A DNA stretch of 64,000 bases, taken from NCBI RefSeq assembly GCF_947507565.1, contig NC_089176.1, positions 434,001-498,000 on the forward strand, in the 5' to 3' direction. The DNA is from Oscarella lobularis. Lineage: Eukaryota > Porifera > Homoscleromorpha > Homosclerophorida > Oscarellidae. Below are positions 11,722-22,478 of this stretch, piece by piece. The position numbers were made by a program, and so were the translations under genes. The notes below the pieces were generated by a model. That model did no database searches and was not told the DNA's origin. It saw nothing but the letters and a program-made list of their open reading frames with translations. Within the stretch, counting starts at the first letter, position 1, and every line of letters starts with the position of its first letter.

Positions 11722-13408
11722 TTACATATTAGCCTCCAAAGTGACAACGTCTTCGGGCAAAGTCCAACCACAAAGTAAATCAGCGACAACATTCATTCTA
11801 TCCTGGCCCCAAATTACGTACGGACTTCCGTTAACCTGGAAGCTAGGAACTCCAATCACTCCAGCAGAAATAGCTCTGAAACGCGGAAGTCATATCGCGT
11901 AACGAAACTCCCAGCCACGTTACCTAGCAACGTTGACCCTGAGCTGCTCTTTGGTCTCTGGTTTTTGAGCCTCAGCCAGCAATCCCTTCCCATCGAATCC
12001 AGACTCGTCAAGCAAACGGCATAACACCTATAAAATGTACGTATAACCAAGCATGTATGTGCGAACCCTCCTACATCTTCTTTCGATATGTCTCGATCGT
12101 CAACCCAAGCGGCTTTGTCTAAATTAGGTTCTGTCTCTCTTAGGCATGCGACGTCTCGTTTCGAACTCACATATCGTGTCTCTTAGTCTGTCGCTTTTTT
12201 CCACGAGAGCGACGCGAAGGGCCGATACGCTTCGAATGGGAAACGTGCTTGGTGTTCGAAATGGGACATGTCCCGCATCGGCAATCCAATCCTGTAGGTC
12301 CTGTTCTCCGTATGCCCGCTTGATTTCAGGCACTTCTAAGAGAGGAACCTAGAAGAGCGCTAGAGAGAGATACGTCTGTCGGCCAGACCAGGTGCTCACA
12401 ACTGGAGTGCCCAATCTCTTTGAATAGAGCCCCAACGAGAATGGGTACCCACTCCACTGTCACATCAATGGGAGCTAGGCTCTTCAACAGACCATAGATC
12501 TAAGATTAATAAATAATAAAATATATTATATTGAAATTCTAAGAAACTGCAGTACTTTCTGGCTCCTAAATAGCTCCACGGGCTCGAAAAGTCGTAGTAG
12601 AAAGTCAGGTGACCCTTCCGTCCGACGTCAGGAAATGCCAATCGAAGTGGACTCGCACTCTCGTTTCCAAGCACTCTCTCCACAAAATGCATTCTATCGG
12701 ACTCCCCAATACAAACGATCATTAACCCAGAAACTAGACAGCAAAAAATAATAAAAATAATACTAATACCCCGGTCTCCCTACCTCGGCACGCCAAACGC
12801 TCCCCTAGTAAACGCCTCGTGTGTATTCTGCTTCAGACTTTCTCTCCCCTGCTCAATCTGCTGACGAATGTCCGAAAAACTCCATCCAATCGATGCTGCG
12901 ATGGATTGCAGCACTTGGCTATCAGTGACATCAGCGTGCTTTTGCCAGTACGCTTCATAGAGAGAATGAGTGAGTTTCACTCTGAGACCGCTGTCTGGTT
13001 CGGTCGATGCAATCAAGCGCATCGCATTCAACGTTTTCTGTGGATGACTAGCCGGAACAGTCAGCGATAAGCCGTTTCTCTTCATGCTCAGCATAAAATC
13101 TAAAGGAGAATCATTTCTTCTGTTTTCTCTTTGGAAGTCTCTACCTTTCGTCAATAGCCTGCGCTTCGCCTGCGGCATGACAGAGTACGCCGAGCCGTCC
13201 TTGCCTTGGGGAGCACGCGAGAGGTCGTAAAGCCCGCCTAGGTTGAGTTTGGAGCGAGTGGAATCGAGCGAAGGCGTTTGGTCTTACCTAGGAGGACTGG
13301 ACGCCATTTGATCGATGCATTTGTTCTGCGAGCAAGATTTTCAACTATTCTGCTTGCAGCGTAAGCAAAAGGACAAACGATGTCGTAGTAGAACACGAAT
13401 TCCTTCAT
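11722..13408 (-). CDS. Two-domain DsbA/HCCA-isomerase-like protein (copy A, frame-broken)
   Basis: This is a thioredoxin-fold protein of the DsbA family (2-hydroxychromene-2-carboxylate isomerase and kappa GST relatives) with two such domains in tandem. Domain 1 begins MKEFVFYYDIVCPFAYAASR and has Cys in the active-site turn. Domain 2 begins LTFYYDFSSPWSYLG with Ser-Ser there. The C-terminus (SAGVIGVPSFQVNGSPYVIW, then VVTLEANM) carries the cis-Pro VPSF motif. At least three one-base differences from copy B (near 12402, 12557 and 12696) break the frame in domain 2. The likely role is glutathione-dependent detoxification or isomerase chemistry; the substrate is unknown. Confidence 0.75.
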
Positions 13409-13471
13409 GACTTGCGCGCTTTACTGTAGCAAATAACAGCGATTGGGTTATGACGTCACATGCAGCTCTTC

Positions 13472-15798
13472 TCAAACGGACGAAGTCGATTTTATAAACG
13501 AACTGTCTTCAGCTTGACTGTCAAACAGTCCGCTAGTCTCGGTCTCCTCCTTCATGGACTTTTTTGGCAATTGTGACGAAGCAGCTCGACGTTTTTCTTT
13601 GTTCAGTCTCCCTTTATTAGTCGAGTTGCGGGAGAAGTATCGTGCATAAATATGGTTTGCGTTGAAAAGTAAAATAAAGGCAATGCCCCACTGAAAAAAA
13701 TCGACGGGTTTGCTAGCAATTTATCAATCCAGTAATGTAGACTTTACCTGTAAGAATGTCATCATGAGGCTGTCCACTTCGAACGTGTACCAGTCAGGTA
13801 CATCTTTGATGTGTCTACTATCCACCAGATGAGTACTGTCAATCCAACGAGAGGAGTCACAATCCTGCGCATATGGGATTAGGAGAATGCAGTGGTCAGT
13901 TCTAAGAAAAAGTTTATACATTATTGCGAAGTTCCACGCTTTGCGAAGTTTCCAGTCGTCCGTACCAAACTAATAACAAGGGGTTTTTATTAGTATTTAA
14001 TTAATTAATTAAGAGGTGCTCAAACCGAACCTCATTCACACAAACGGCCCGAAACCTATCAGCGCCGAATTTGACGACCAATCCGACCAGCATCAGACCG
14101 CTTGGAATTAGTGCAAAAGACCAAACTTCGTCCTAAAAGAAATAAAGATAAATCCATAGTCTACGTAGCTGACATTACCTGACCAACGAGGTAGTTCACG
14201 TCTAGAGCTGATGGTGCGCCTATGCCAAACGTTACAATAGTCACAACAATAGCAGAAACGATTCGAGACACTAGGTAAATAGTGGTTATCAGAGTATTGA
14301 CAAATACAGTGTACCACCTCCCATATTCTCCAAGACAAGAGCAAGAAGTTCGAAAGTTGCTATGAGAGAGCTGAATCCGGCAAAAGCCAAGGATAGAAAG
14401 AATAGCACAGCCAAAAAACGCCCAGCTGTCATTTCCGCATACAACAACGGCATCCTTCCAAAACAAATGTCAACTAACGGCATGCGCGGAGGATCTCGTA
14501 CCATATAAAAGTCAATCCAGTGGCCGCTGGTCCACTGTCCTTCAATATAGGCACTATTTCGCGTCTTGTGTATCCCGTTAGACTGAGCACAGAGAAGACG
14601 TTGCAGAACGTCATGATGCCACAACAAAGACTGCAAGACAACGCGACTGTATGTATCTATTTGCTGGTTAGCCTCTAACTAACCTAACAAAATTATTTGC
14701 AATCGGGGTCACAGTTCCCATAGAAACGATTCCGTCGTGTCTTCTCATATAAGTAGCATATGTAAGAAATAATCCATCTCCGGCACCTTGACACGCATGT
14801 TGGATGATTCTCTATCAATAGCCCTCCCTTTACCTGTATCCCAAGCATTCTGCGTTACGGCATCGATCCACGCTTGTGGCGTTTTCAACACACCTGGTCG
14901 TATTCAACGACAATTAAAAACACAAGTCGAAGATTTTCTACTTACTCCAGTCAGGGGAAAATAGATAGGTAATGCCTTCGTAGGCGTACTGAAGACTGAG
15001 TGCCCACGCCGTAGAAAATAGCACAATAACGAGTAGCAAAGGAACGATGATTTTGTTGATAGTTTCAATTGTCTTGACTCCTTTTATTATAGAGATTCCC
15101 GCTAGCACACATCCGATGGCGTGGCAGACAATTGGCCAGTTGCTATCCTAAGGAAAATATATACGATTTGTTCTAATTATGAGAAGGAATTAATTGACTT
15201 GAAGATAATCCCACTCTGTACGAGACTCGTTTAGCGTTGTGGGAAGGCTATTAAAGCAACTAAAAGCCGTGTAGTAGAAACACCAGCCTACAATAACCGC
15301 ATAGTATCCCCTAATGTAGATGAAATAACTCTGTGACAGTCGACGACAATCAGCGGAATTCTTACGCAACGCCTAAGGTAGCAATTGCCATCCATCCGCC
15401 CATCCAGACGTACCAAGGCCCGTGGAAGTGCTCAAACGCTCCCACGACCGTCTTACGGCTGTATCTTCCGACGGCGTACTCAATGAGAATGACCGGTATG
15501 GACCAAACCCACAAGCCAAGGGCCCAGACGAGAAGAAACGCCAATCCACCTAAGGAAGCACCGTCTCATTTGACGCTTCTTTGACGACGAACTAACCTAC
15601 CTTCTTCTCCACTATTCTGAGCAACGATTCGAGGAAAACGCCATATATTCCCCGTTCCAATGACGCAACCCAAGCAGGACAAAACCAAGCCCAACTTGGA
15701 CTTGAACATAGGCTAAGAGACAATCGCAGTCTCTAGAATACAATTTTTTTTCCGGACAGACTAACCGTTTCTGGAGGATCATCGTCGACACCGCCCAT
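13472..15798 (-). CDS. SLC6/NSS-family Na+-coupled transporter (copy A, frame-broken)
   Basis: This is a twelve-helix-type sodium:neurotransmitter symporter family protein in the plasma membrane, coupling Na+ to uptake of an amino acid-like substrate. It starts MGGVDDDPPET, then TM1 with CVIGTGNIWRFPRI, the family's GxGNxWRFP signature. Later exons give TM segments, a loop with NESRTEWDYLQDSNW and a Ser/Glu-rich cytosolic tail. The NSGEEGGLAF stretch after TM1 and the short extracellular loop resemble bacterial and lower-eukaryote NSS members more than vertebrate monoamine carriers. Against copy B, one-base or complex indels near 13810 and 14323 disturb the reading frame. It is followed 63 bp later by the DsbA-like start on the same strand. 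Confidence 0.85.
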
Positions 15799-15951
15799 GT
15801 TGTCTTGCGAGGCACGTGAACGGAGGCGAGAATGAGCCGCAGTGTGAGTACAGCCCACGTGGATACACCGTGATCACAGAAAACACCCAAGAGGTAATTC
15901 AAAATAATTTATTGACAATAAATCCTATCCTACACGCAAGTGATTCGTTTT

Positions 15952-16396
15952 TTACCTAACACTAACAGGTGGCAATGCATTTGCTATGAGCAGCTGACTG
16001 TCATGTGGCAGCTGATCAGGAAAAACAACACTAAACTCAACAATAAGGTCTCCTCGCGTTGACGGATCTTTCGAATACGGCAGACCACATCCAGGTACCA
16101 CAATAGTGCTACCCGGCTTGACAACAGAATGACAATCGACAGGTACACGAACCCCTGGCTCGAGAGCCGGCACCTCTACGCTGCATCCCAATAGCGCGTC
16201 CCGAAGCCCAATATTAGCAACGTAGCGCACGTCACTGCCCTCTCGCTTGAAAACCGGATGCGGTTTGTCGCGAATTGTGAATACAATGTCCGCAGGTATT
16301 CGACCGGGGTATTGATCGCCCGCCTCGGGAAACGTAACGCGCGTTCCCGCTTTCCAACCCTTTCTCACCGTCACCGTGAGGACGTTCTCTTCGCCG
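15952..16396 (-). CDS. DnaJ (HSP40 type II), C-terminal part cut by the gap (copy A)
   Basis: This is the C-terminal substrate-binding region of the DnaJ seen complete at 45991-46980, ending at TAA 15952-15954. Sequence stops at the N run just after the segment reading [17 protein letters not shown], so the J-domain half and promoter are missing from this copy. Confidence 0.9.
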
Positions 16397-16596
16397 NNNN
16401 NNNNNNNNNNNNNNNNNNNNNNNNNNNNNNNNNNNNNNNNNNNNNNNNNNNNNNNNNNNNNNNNNNNNNNNNNNNNNNNNNNNNNNNNNNNNNNNNNNNN
16501 NNNNNNNNNNNNNNNNNNNNNNNNNNNNNNNNNNNNNNNNNNNNNNNNNNNNNNNNNNNNNNNNNNNNNNNNNNNNNNNNNNNNNNNNNNNNNNNN
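16397..16596. other. Assembly gap of exactly 200 N
   Basis: The run of unknown bases interrupts the DnaJ gene on its left and an unrelated gene on its right. The round length suggests a placeholder rather than a measured distance. The two sides do not correspond to neighbouring sequence in copy B. Confidence 0.98.
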
Positions 16597-16860
16597 TCCT
16601 GAACGGGCACGCGTCGCGTGAGAAGCGAATCGTCGCGGAACGAGGGCGAGATCTTACTCTTTGGGCGGTTGCGCCACGGCGGGACCACCTACTTTGACCT
16701 TTAGACCGGCGCCCGGTTTCTTGCGACCACCTTTTGCCGTGGGAAACCAACGATCGCGACTTTTAGATAGTATTCGAATGCCCGTTTACCGTTCGGCATC
16801 TCGTGCTAAGAAAGGAAGACGACTCAAGACGGGAAGGGTCGCCCTCTTCCGATCGAACAT
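16597..16860 (-). CDS. Unrecognised protein, 5' exons only, cut by the gap
   Basis: The reading starts at ATG 16858-16860 (MFDRKRATLPVLSRLP), splices at a GTAAAC donor with phase kept, and continues RRDRWFPTAKGGRKKPGAG, then GLKVKVGGPAVAQPPKE to a GTAAGA donor. A further acceptor sits right at the gap edge. The N-terminus is basic and could be a mitochondrial targeting peptide. I do not recognise the family. It is divergent from MFSD11, with start codons 88 bp apart. Confidence 0.45.
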
Positions 16861-16948
16861 GCGCACTACGGCCGAATTCCTTGTGTACATCGCGAGCACG
16901 CTACACGCTTTACGAGCTGAGTATAGTTAGTTCGATTTCGACGACGCA
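16861..16948. promoter_or_regulatory. Short bidirectional promoter, unknown gene / MFSD11
   Basis: Only 88 bp separate the two divergent start codons, so promoter and both 5' UTRs must lie here or overlap the exons. No TATA box is visible. Confidence 0.5.
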
Positions 16949-18838
16949 ATGGCCAACGACATCGCCGGCGTTCTCCTGCACGGCTTCGGCTTTATGTTTC
17001 TCTTTACCGCCTTCCAGACGAGCACAGTGATCGAGGTGCGCACACCCCCCTCCCCCCTACTCTACGCGCAACGTTGCGTTCTCTCTTTCGCGCAGCCTTC
17101 TGTCCTCCAGAGCAACGAAACCGAAGGAGGCCTTGGCGATAGAGGAGGTGCAGTCAGAGACGAACCCTTTTTTCTACAGGAATAATCTCTTGTCGCCGTA
17201 AATTAGATGAAGTGGGTTTCAACAGCGTCGCAATCATATACTCGATTTTTACGGCGGCCAATTGGGTGGCACCGTCGATCGTTGCGCTGTTGGGAGCCAA
17301 ATGGACGATGGCATTGAGTGGACTTTCATACGTGTAAGGGAAAGAGAAAGAGAAAGCGAAATTAGCAGTTCAGATCGATTTTTCTTTTAGCGGTTTCATT
17401 GCAGCTATCATACATCCCATTGAGGGTGTAATCTACGCTTTGGCCGCTCTGCTCGGCTTCTGTGCAGGATGTGAGTATCGCAAAAAAATATTCGAAAAAA
17501 AATTTCAAATTTTCTTTTTAGCTTTGTGGACGGCCCAGGGAAAATATTTGACGATGTGCTCGGATAAGAGCACGATGGGTCGCAACGCGGGAATTTTCTG
17601 GGCAATGATGGAGACGAGGTGAGAAAAAATTGCGTCTGTAATTGAATCTCCAAATGACGTGTACGAACTTCAAGTTTGGTGCTCGGCAACGCTTTCGTCT
17701 TTTTCTACCTGAAAGGAGACACGACGAATATATGTGAGGAACTACAGCCAATTGTTTTCTTTTTTTTTTGCTACGTTTTTATTTTTTGTGTAGCGATGAC
17801 GGAGCGATACATCATTTACGGAGTTCTGACCGGTTGCGGCGTTTTCGGCGTCAGCCTGTTTCTGTGTTTGCGTAGGAAAACGGAAACTGTAGGGAACGTT
17901 TGCTTGTCAAAAAAAACTCAATGTCACGCAACTTTTTTTTCAGACTGATAGCAACGTTCAATTTAGTCTCAGCGGAGGAAAGGAGAAATCAGAACCGTCG
18001 CCCGTTCTTGCAGCATTTTGTAGGTTCATAAGTCAAGTGGCGCATCTATTGTTCGATTTTCTTCTGCGTAGATAAAGCTGGAAACTTGCTGAAAACGAAG
18101 GAAATGCTTTGCATATCATTGTTCTGTTTTTACACGGGTCAGTTCATCTCCCCCAACGCGTGTGAATTTTTAATAAAGGACTGCGTTCTATTAGGGTTAG
18201 ATTTGACGTTCTTTAGCTCTGTCTACGACACGGCAGTCGGTAAGAGCACTTGTCCACGGTCTCGCCTGTTTTCCTCATAATAACGTCGTGTAGGAAATAG
18301 TGTACTCCCGCCGAAATTTGGACCGACACTGGGCAAGAAGTACGTTCCCCTCACTGGCCTATTCATCGGTGTAGGTGAAATAGTAGGTAAGAAGCGAGTC
18401 ATCGTCACTCTTCTATGTCATTGTATCGTTTTCTCAGCTGGTCTACTCTTTGGCCTGCTTGGCAAGAAGTTTGTGCGTCACGGACGCGATCCCATCGTCG
18501 TTATTGGCCTCATTTCGCACATTGTCTGCTATTTTCTCGTCTTTACGAGCATACCGTCGAATGCACCTTTTGAGGAAGCGCATGATCTGTCGAAGACTCC
18601 ATACCCACTTCTACTTGGCCCAAAGTAAGTGAACCGGATGAAGCCTTTGTCTCTTATGAGAATCTTCTGTTTAGTCTTTATCTTGCTCAATGTGCTGCGT
18701 TTCTTCTTGGCTTCGGCGACGCCTGTTTCAACACGCAGATCTATTCCATCATCATGGCTCTATATCAGGAGGATAGTGCGCCTCCTTTCGCGCTCTATAA
18801 ATTCTTTCAGGTACATTATGCCTGTAACCGTGTACTAT

Positions 18839-18881
<43 letters not shown>

Positions 18882-19096
18882 TTTGTTTTAGTCTCTTGCT
18901 GCTGCCGCGGGATTTTTCTACAGTTCGCATCTCCTTCTTCATTATCAGCTAATCATTTTGGTACAGGAGAGTGTTCGCTGTTGTGACAACTTCATTTTCT
19001 TTTTCTTAGGTGTTTTTTGCCGTAATCGGTGCAAGTGCTTTTATTCACGTGGAGTGGAATTCCAAGCGCTACTCCGGCTATACGCCCATACAGTAG
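16949..19096 (+). CDS. MFSD11/UNC93-like membrane protein
   Basis: This is a major-facilitator-fold multi-pass protein, orthologous in order and motif to vertebrate MFSD11; the transported substrate is not known for the family. Exons read MANDIAGVLLHGFGFMFLFT, AFQTSTVIE, then SVAIIYSIFTAANWVAPSIV, ALWTAQGKYLTMCSD, GRNAGIFWAMMET, LTFFSSVYDTAVG, GLFIGVGEIVAGLLFGLLGK, LLGFGDACFNTQIYSI and EDSAPPFALYKFFQS, ending FIHVEWNSKRYSGYTPIQ at TAG 19094-19096. These blocks match the order in the vertebrate protein, including ALWTAQG and GDxCFNTQ. About a dozen short introns are present; one contains a (TTTA)n run. The first 30 residues carry the conserved FMFLFTAFQT helix, supporting the chosen start. Confidence 0.88.
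18837..18884. repeat. (TTTA)n microsatellite in an MFSD11 intron
   Basis: About eleven perfect tetranucleotide copies sit just upstream of a 3' splice site (ending GTTTTAG). Confidence 0.95.
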
Positions 19097-20145
19097 AATT
19101 GGGAGACAAAGGTGCATGTCGAAGCTGTTTTGTCGTGTACTGCTCGCTGCTTTATAAATACGGGGGTGGTAATTGTGGGAAGAAGTTGAGCTGGGAGATG
19201 AGCGTCGAAAATAAACAGTCAAACGAAATCAACTGTAAGTTTTAGCATTAGAAATGTAATAGAGATGTCAATCAATACGTTTAGGTACTGCGCATGCACT
19301 GATTGCACTCGCATCTCTCGCTCTCAGGCTCTCAGTTTCGCGTCTGCTCGTTTTTGACATCGGAAGAATAGAGGTGAGCAATCAGCGAGGTTCTTATGGT
19401 CTTTTTAGACCATCATTTGTGTGGGAAGACCCCCTTTCCAGTTTTTGTTCGTGTTCGCACCGATTTGCGGCTCCGAAACGTTTACGTTAACGCAGAGTGA
19501 TCGTTTAAATTCAAAATCGGTGACTGAGCCACTAAACCTTGAGCTACACTGTACTGTATAGTTCTTTGTTTCATCTCCCCGATTTCTAATTTCTCTTTAT
19601 AAAACAGTGGGGATATACTATCTGTTTGACCTCGCGGTAAAAATGGACCCATATGACTCTAATATTTGGCATTTTCTGCTGTAGTTAATTTATATCGAAA
19701 CGTGACCGGAAAAAATGAAGGGACTCAATGGTGTTTTTCGTTATGAAGAAGAAGGAGACGAAGAGGTTGACTGCGGTCCCAACGTCCTCGGCAAGGACGG
19801 GTTGGTCCAAGCGACCACGGGGTTCACAACTTAATTATAAGTTGCAAACCCCTAAAAGGCCATTGTACGCCTCCTGTGGTATGAGGCAATATCGTCTAAA
19901 CGGCCACCTCTCCTGGGTACGAGCAGAAAAACTGCCCACCCTATGGCGTGTATTTCCAAACAGAGGCTACTGTCCTTTATTGGTAGTCTCTGTCGGAGAA
20001 TGGCGCCTACATCAAAAACGTGCCTGCATGCGTCTACAGAGGACGGTAGCAGGCACACATTAGCTGCGAGGACTGCAGCTCTCTGTGGATTTATCCGGTA
20101 AGCAGATTCATTGCCTCGTATTTAGCTAAGCGTCTGTTTAGGACT

Positions 20146-20420
20146 GGGGTCCTGAACATGACTCCGTCATTAAAAACTGCTCTCAGCCGGGGTCCCGGGC
20201 ATGACCCCGTTATCAAAAACTGCCTCGCAGGGGTCCTGGGCATGACCCCGTCAAAACTGCCTTTGCATGAAACGCGAGGGTACACTCTGTGCATTTTTTC
20301 AAATTTATTAAATAAAATAACCGTCCCTCCCCTTGTCTAAAAAGTGAGCAGTTTTTGATGGATGGGTCATGTTCAGGACCCCGGCTGAGAGCAGTTTTAG
20401 GTCATGCTCAGGACACCGTC
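20146..20420. repeat. Inverted and tandem repeat, MITE-like
   Basis: A unit of about 43 bp (GGGGTCCTGAACATGACTCC... AAAACTGC) occurs three times in direct orientation at 20146-20260, and two partial copies occur in inverted orientation at 20348-20420. The arms can fold into a large stem. This is consistent with a small non-autonomous DNA element or a rearranged minisatellite. No transposase is present. Confidence 0.7.
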
Positions 20421-20814
20421 ACCTAAAAAAGGAACGTTAGAAACAACGAACACCGCTCTCTGGTGCAGTCACCTGTCTTTGTGGTGCCGCAGCACACGGC
20501 GCGAGATGAGACGGCGTGCGCTCTCGGCGGGATGGCTCCGCCGCGGTGGTCGCGTGAGTGCGCTATACACCGGCACGTGATGCGAATGTGCGCTACCGTG
20601 CAAATTGCTAAAACGCTACAAAAAAACGACCGTATACATGCATAAAAGTCACTTCTTTCTTGGCTTTCCAATCAATACTCAACACTGCAGAAAAGACTTG
20701 TGTTATATCGTAACTCATATGCTTACCTTTGACTTTCCCCGGCGCTGAGTCAGTTCCTGCAAAAGAAAGAAGAATCATCATAAAACTTATTGACAATTTA
20801 TACACCTACCCGTT

Positions 20815-21380
20815 CACCTAAATAACGTATTAGCTACGTGAGAAATGAGAGCACTAAATTACCTCAAAAACCTATGAATAAAATAAAAACCTACTAGACT
20901 ACACCTGCAGAAAAAATACCTAGAAACAAATGGAACCTAGCTATTGACCTAGATTACCTCAAAATCCATTGATCTAAATAACAGGATTAGCTACGTGAAA
21001 AACAATGGCACCTACACTACCTCAAAAATCCACTGACCTAAAACCTGTGAATAAAATAAAAACCTGTTCAAAAGAAAATAAAAACCTACTAGACTACACC
21101 TGCAGAAAAAATACCTAGAAACAAATGGAACCTAGCTATCGACCTAGATTACCTCAAAATCCATTGACCTAAATATCAGATTAGCTACGTGAGAAACAAT
21201 GGCACCTAAATTACCTCAAAAATCACTGACCTAAAACCTGCAAAAAAATAAAAACCTATTCTACACCTAAAAGAAAATATAAAAATGAAGACAAATAGCA
21301 CCTAGATTACCTCAAAATCCATTGACCTAAAATATTCCTATATTCTAATCAACCTAGATTACCTCGAAATCCATTGAAAA
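20815..21380. repeat. Degenerate tandem repeat, period about 170-190 bp
   Basis: Blocks beginning with AAAATAAAAACCTACTAGAC, then CACCTGCAGAAAAAATACC and ACCTAGATTACCTCAAAATC, recur nearly identically at about 20880 and 21075, with a shortened third copy from about 21245. The word ACCTA is strongly over-represented. No coding potential is seen. Confidence 0.85.
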
Positions 21381-22478
21381 TGGTCTAAAGCACGTGGCGG
21401 CTGCTAGCTAAGCACGAGGGGGAAAGGAGCTACAAGCCTACTACAGAATCCGCCCTACCCTACTAGCAGCCGCCGACTAAACCCTAATGCAAGGGAGAGG
21501 ACCCGTGCAAACTAACGTAGTGATGCAAACGAAGCACGTGAGGGATGGCCATTACATTATACCGATTTGTTGTCCCGCTACACTCTCTGCAACATACACA
21601 TGTGGGCTTCATGCGCTGCCATGACACCCGCCCCCACTCGCGAACCCCAACCCGCCCTCGATTAGACGATCGGAAACCAGACCTAATGGTTAGACTGCCG
21701 GAAATTTTCTATGCCCGCGAGCGCGGGCAGTGGCACGCCAGGCAATCCGACCCGTGTACGTCGCAGAGAGCCCCGCCCCTTATGTGCACGCCTACACCAC
21801 AGGGGGCCCAAAGGCTGCGGTGCGAACCTGATGTCGCGCTGGACACGTGCTCTCTGATCTTTCGTCGTCTTCTTCGCCAAACTAGAAGAAAAGAAGAAAG
21901 GGGTGAAACGAATGGAAAAGCGGGTGCGCGCGGTGAGGGATCGCCTAGATGCGAGTGGATGCAGCATCGAGTAACGTGACGTTGCGCGCTTCGCGCATCG
22001 TCACGTCGCCTCGTCCTGTGCGAAAAACAGCGCCACGCAGCCTGCTTCGACGCTCTAACGCCGTTTTTCGCGCAGTCTAATGAAGCGGAAAAAACGCGAG
22101 GGAGAAAACGTGCCGACGGCTCGATCGAGAGCTATATAAGCTCAGTTCGTCTGCTTACCCTTATACGCGGAGAAATCCAAGCTACACGCAGCGATGATGA
22201 GGCGAACGAGGGAATCCCAAGTCGCACGCGGACGATTCTTTTTCTAGTTGTTGAGCATGCGCGTTAAAGTCACAACCATATATGGTCAACCCAGTGGTAC
22301 CGCGCCGAAATTATATCCGTGACACCAATGCAACACCCTAAATGCAAAAAAACAAAATATACCGTACTGCATAGAAAACTTTATGGAACACACAAAGAAA
22401 CGAATCGTCATCATTAGAAAAGAACACTGCGCAACACGCGTCAAAATTTTATTCTTATATCTTTTTAGAAATACTTTG

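Larger units (their letters stand above)
1..16396. repeat. Copy A of a 16.4-kb near-identical segment
   Basis: This block matches 30030-46435 base for base in the same orientation and gene order, from the GPCR tail to the middle of DnaJ. Differences are scattered substitutions, short indels in introns, a 9-bp in-frame difference in RBFOX exon 1, two codons of poly-Ala length in CK1, and several one-base indels in coding exons. It starts at the window edge and stops at the N gap, so neither natural end is visible. It is either a second haplotype left in the assembly or a recent direct duplication. Confidence 0.97.
19097..22478. other. 3.4-kb repeat-rich intergenic region
   Basis: No gene can be supported here. 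From 19097 to 19700 the sequence is unremarkable and AT-rich. An open frame from 19728 has no recognisable motif. Two repeat blocks follow (listed separately). From 21400 to 22200 the DNA is GC-richer with runs such as GCGCGCTTCGCGC, and a TATA-like CTATATAAGC at about 22131 that could drive an unseen transcript. The final 270 bp are the 3' flank of the I-BAR gene. Confidence 0.6.

Noticed and set aside
16258-16750. Long frames running through the N gap
   Set aside because: They are open only because unknown bases contain no stop codons.
19728-20063. 111-residue + frame in the intergenic region
   Set aside because: It has no motif, no splice context and lies in repeat-rich DNA; it is probably chance.
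22131-22200. TATA-like box and ATGATGA word suggesting a snoRNA gene
   Set aside because: No matching D box or conserved fold could be found nearby.
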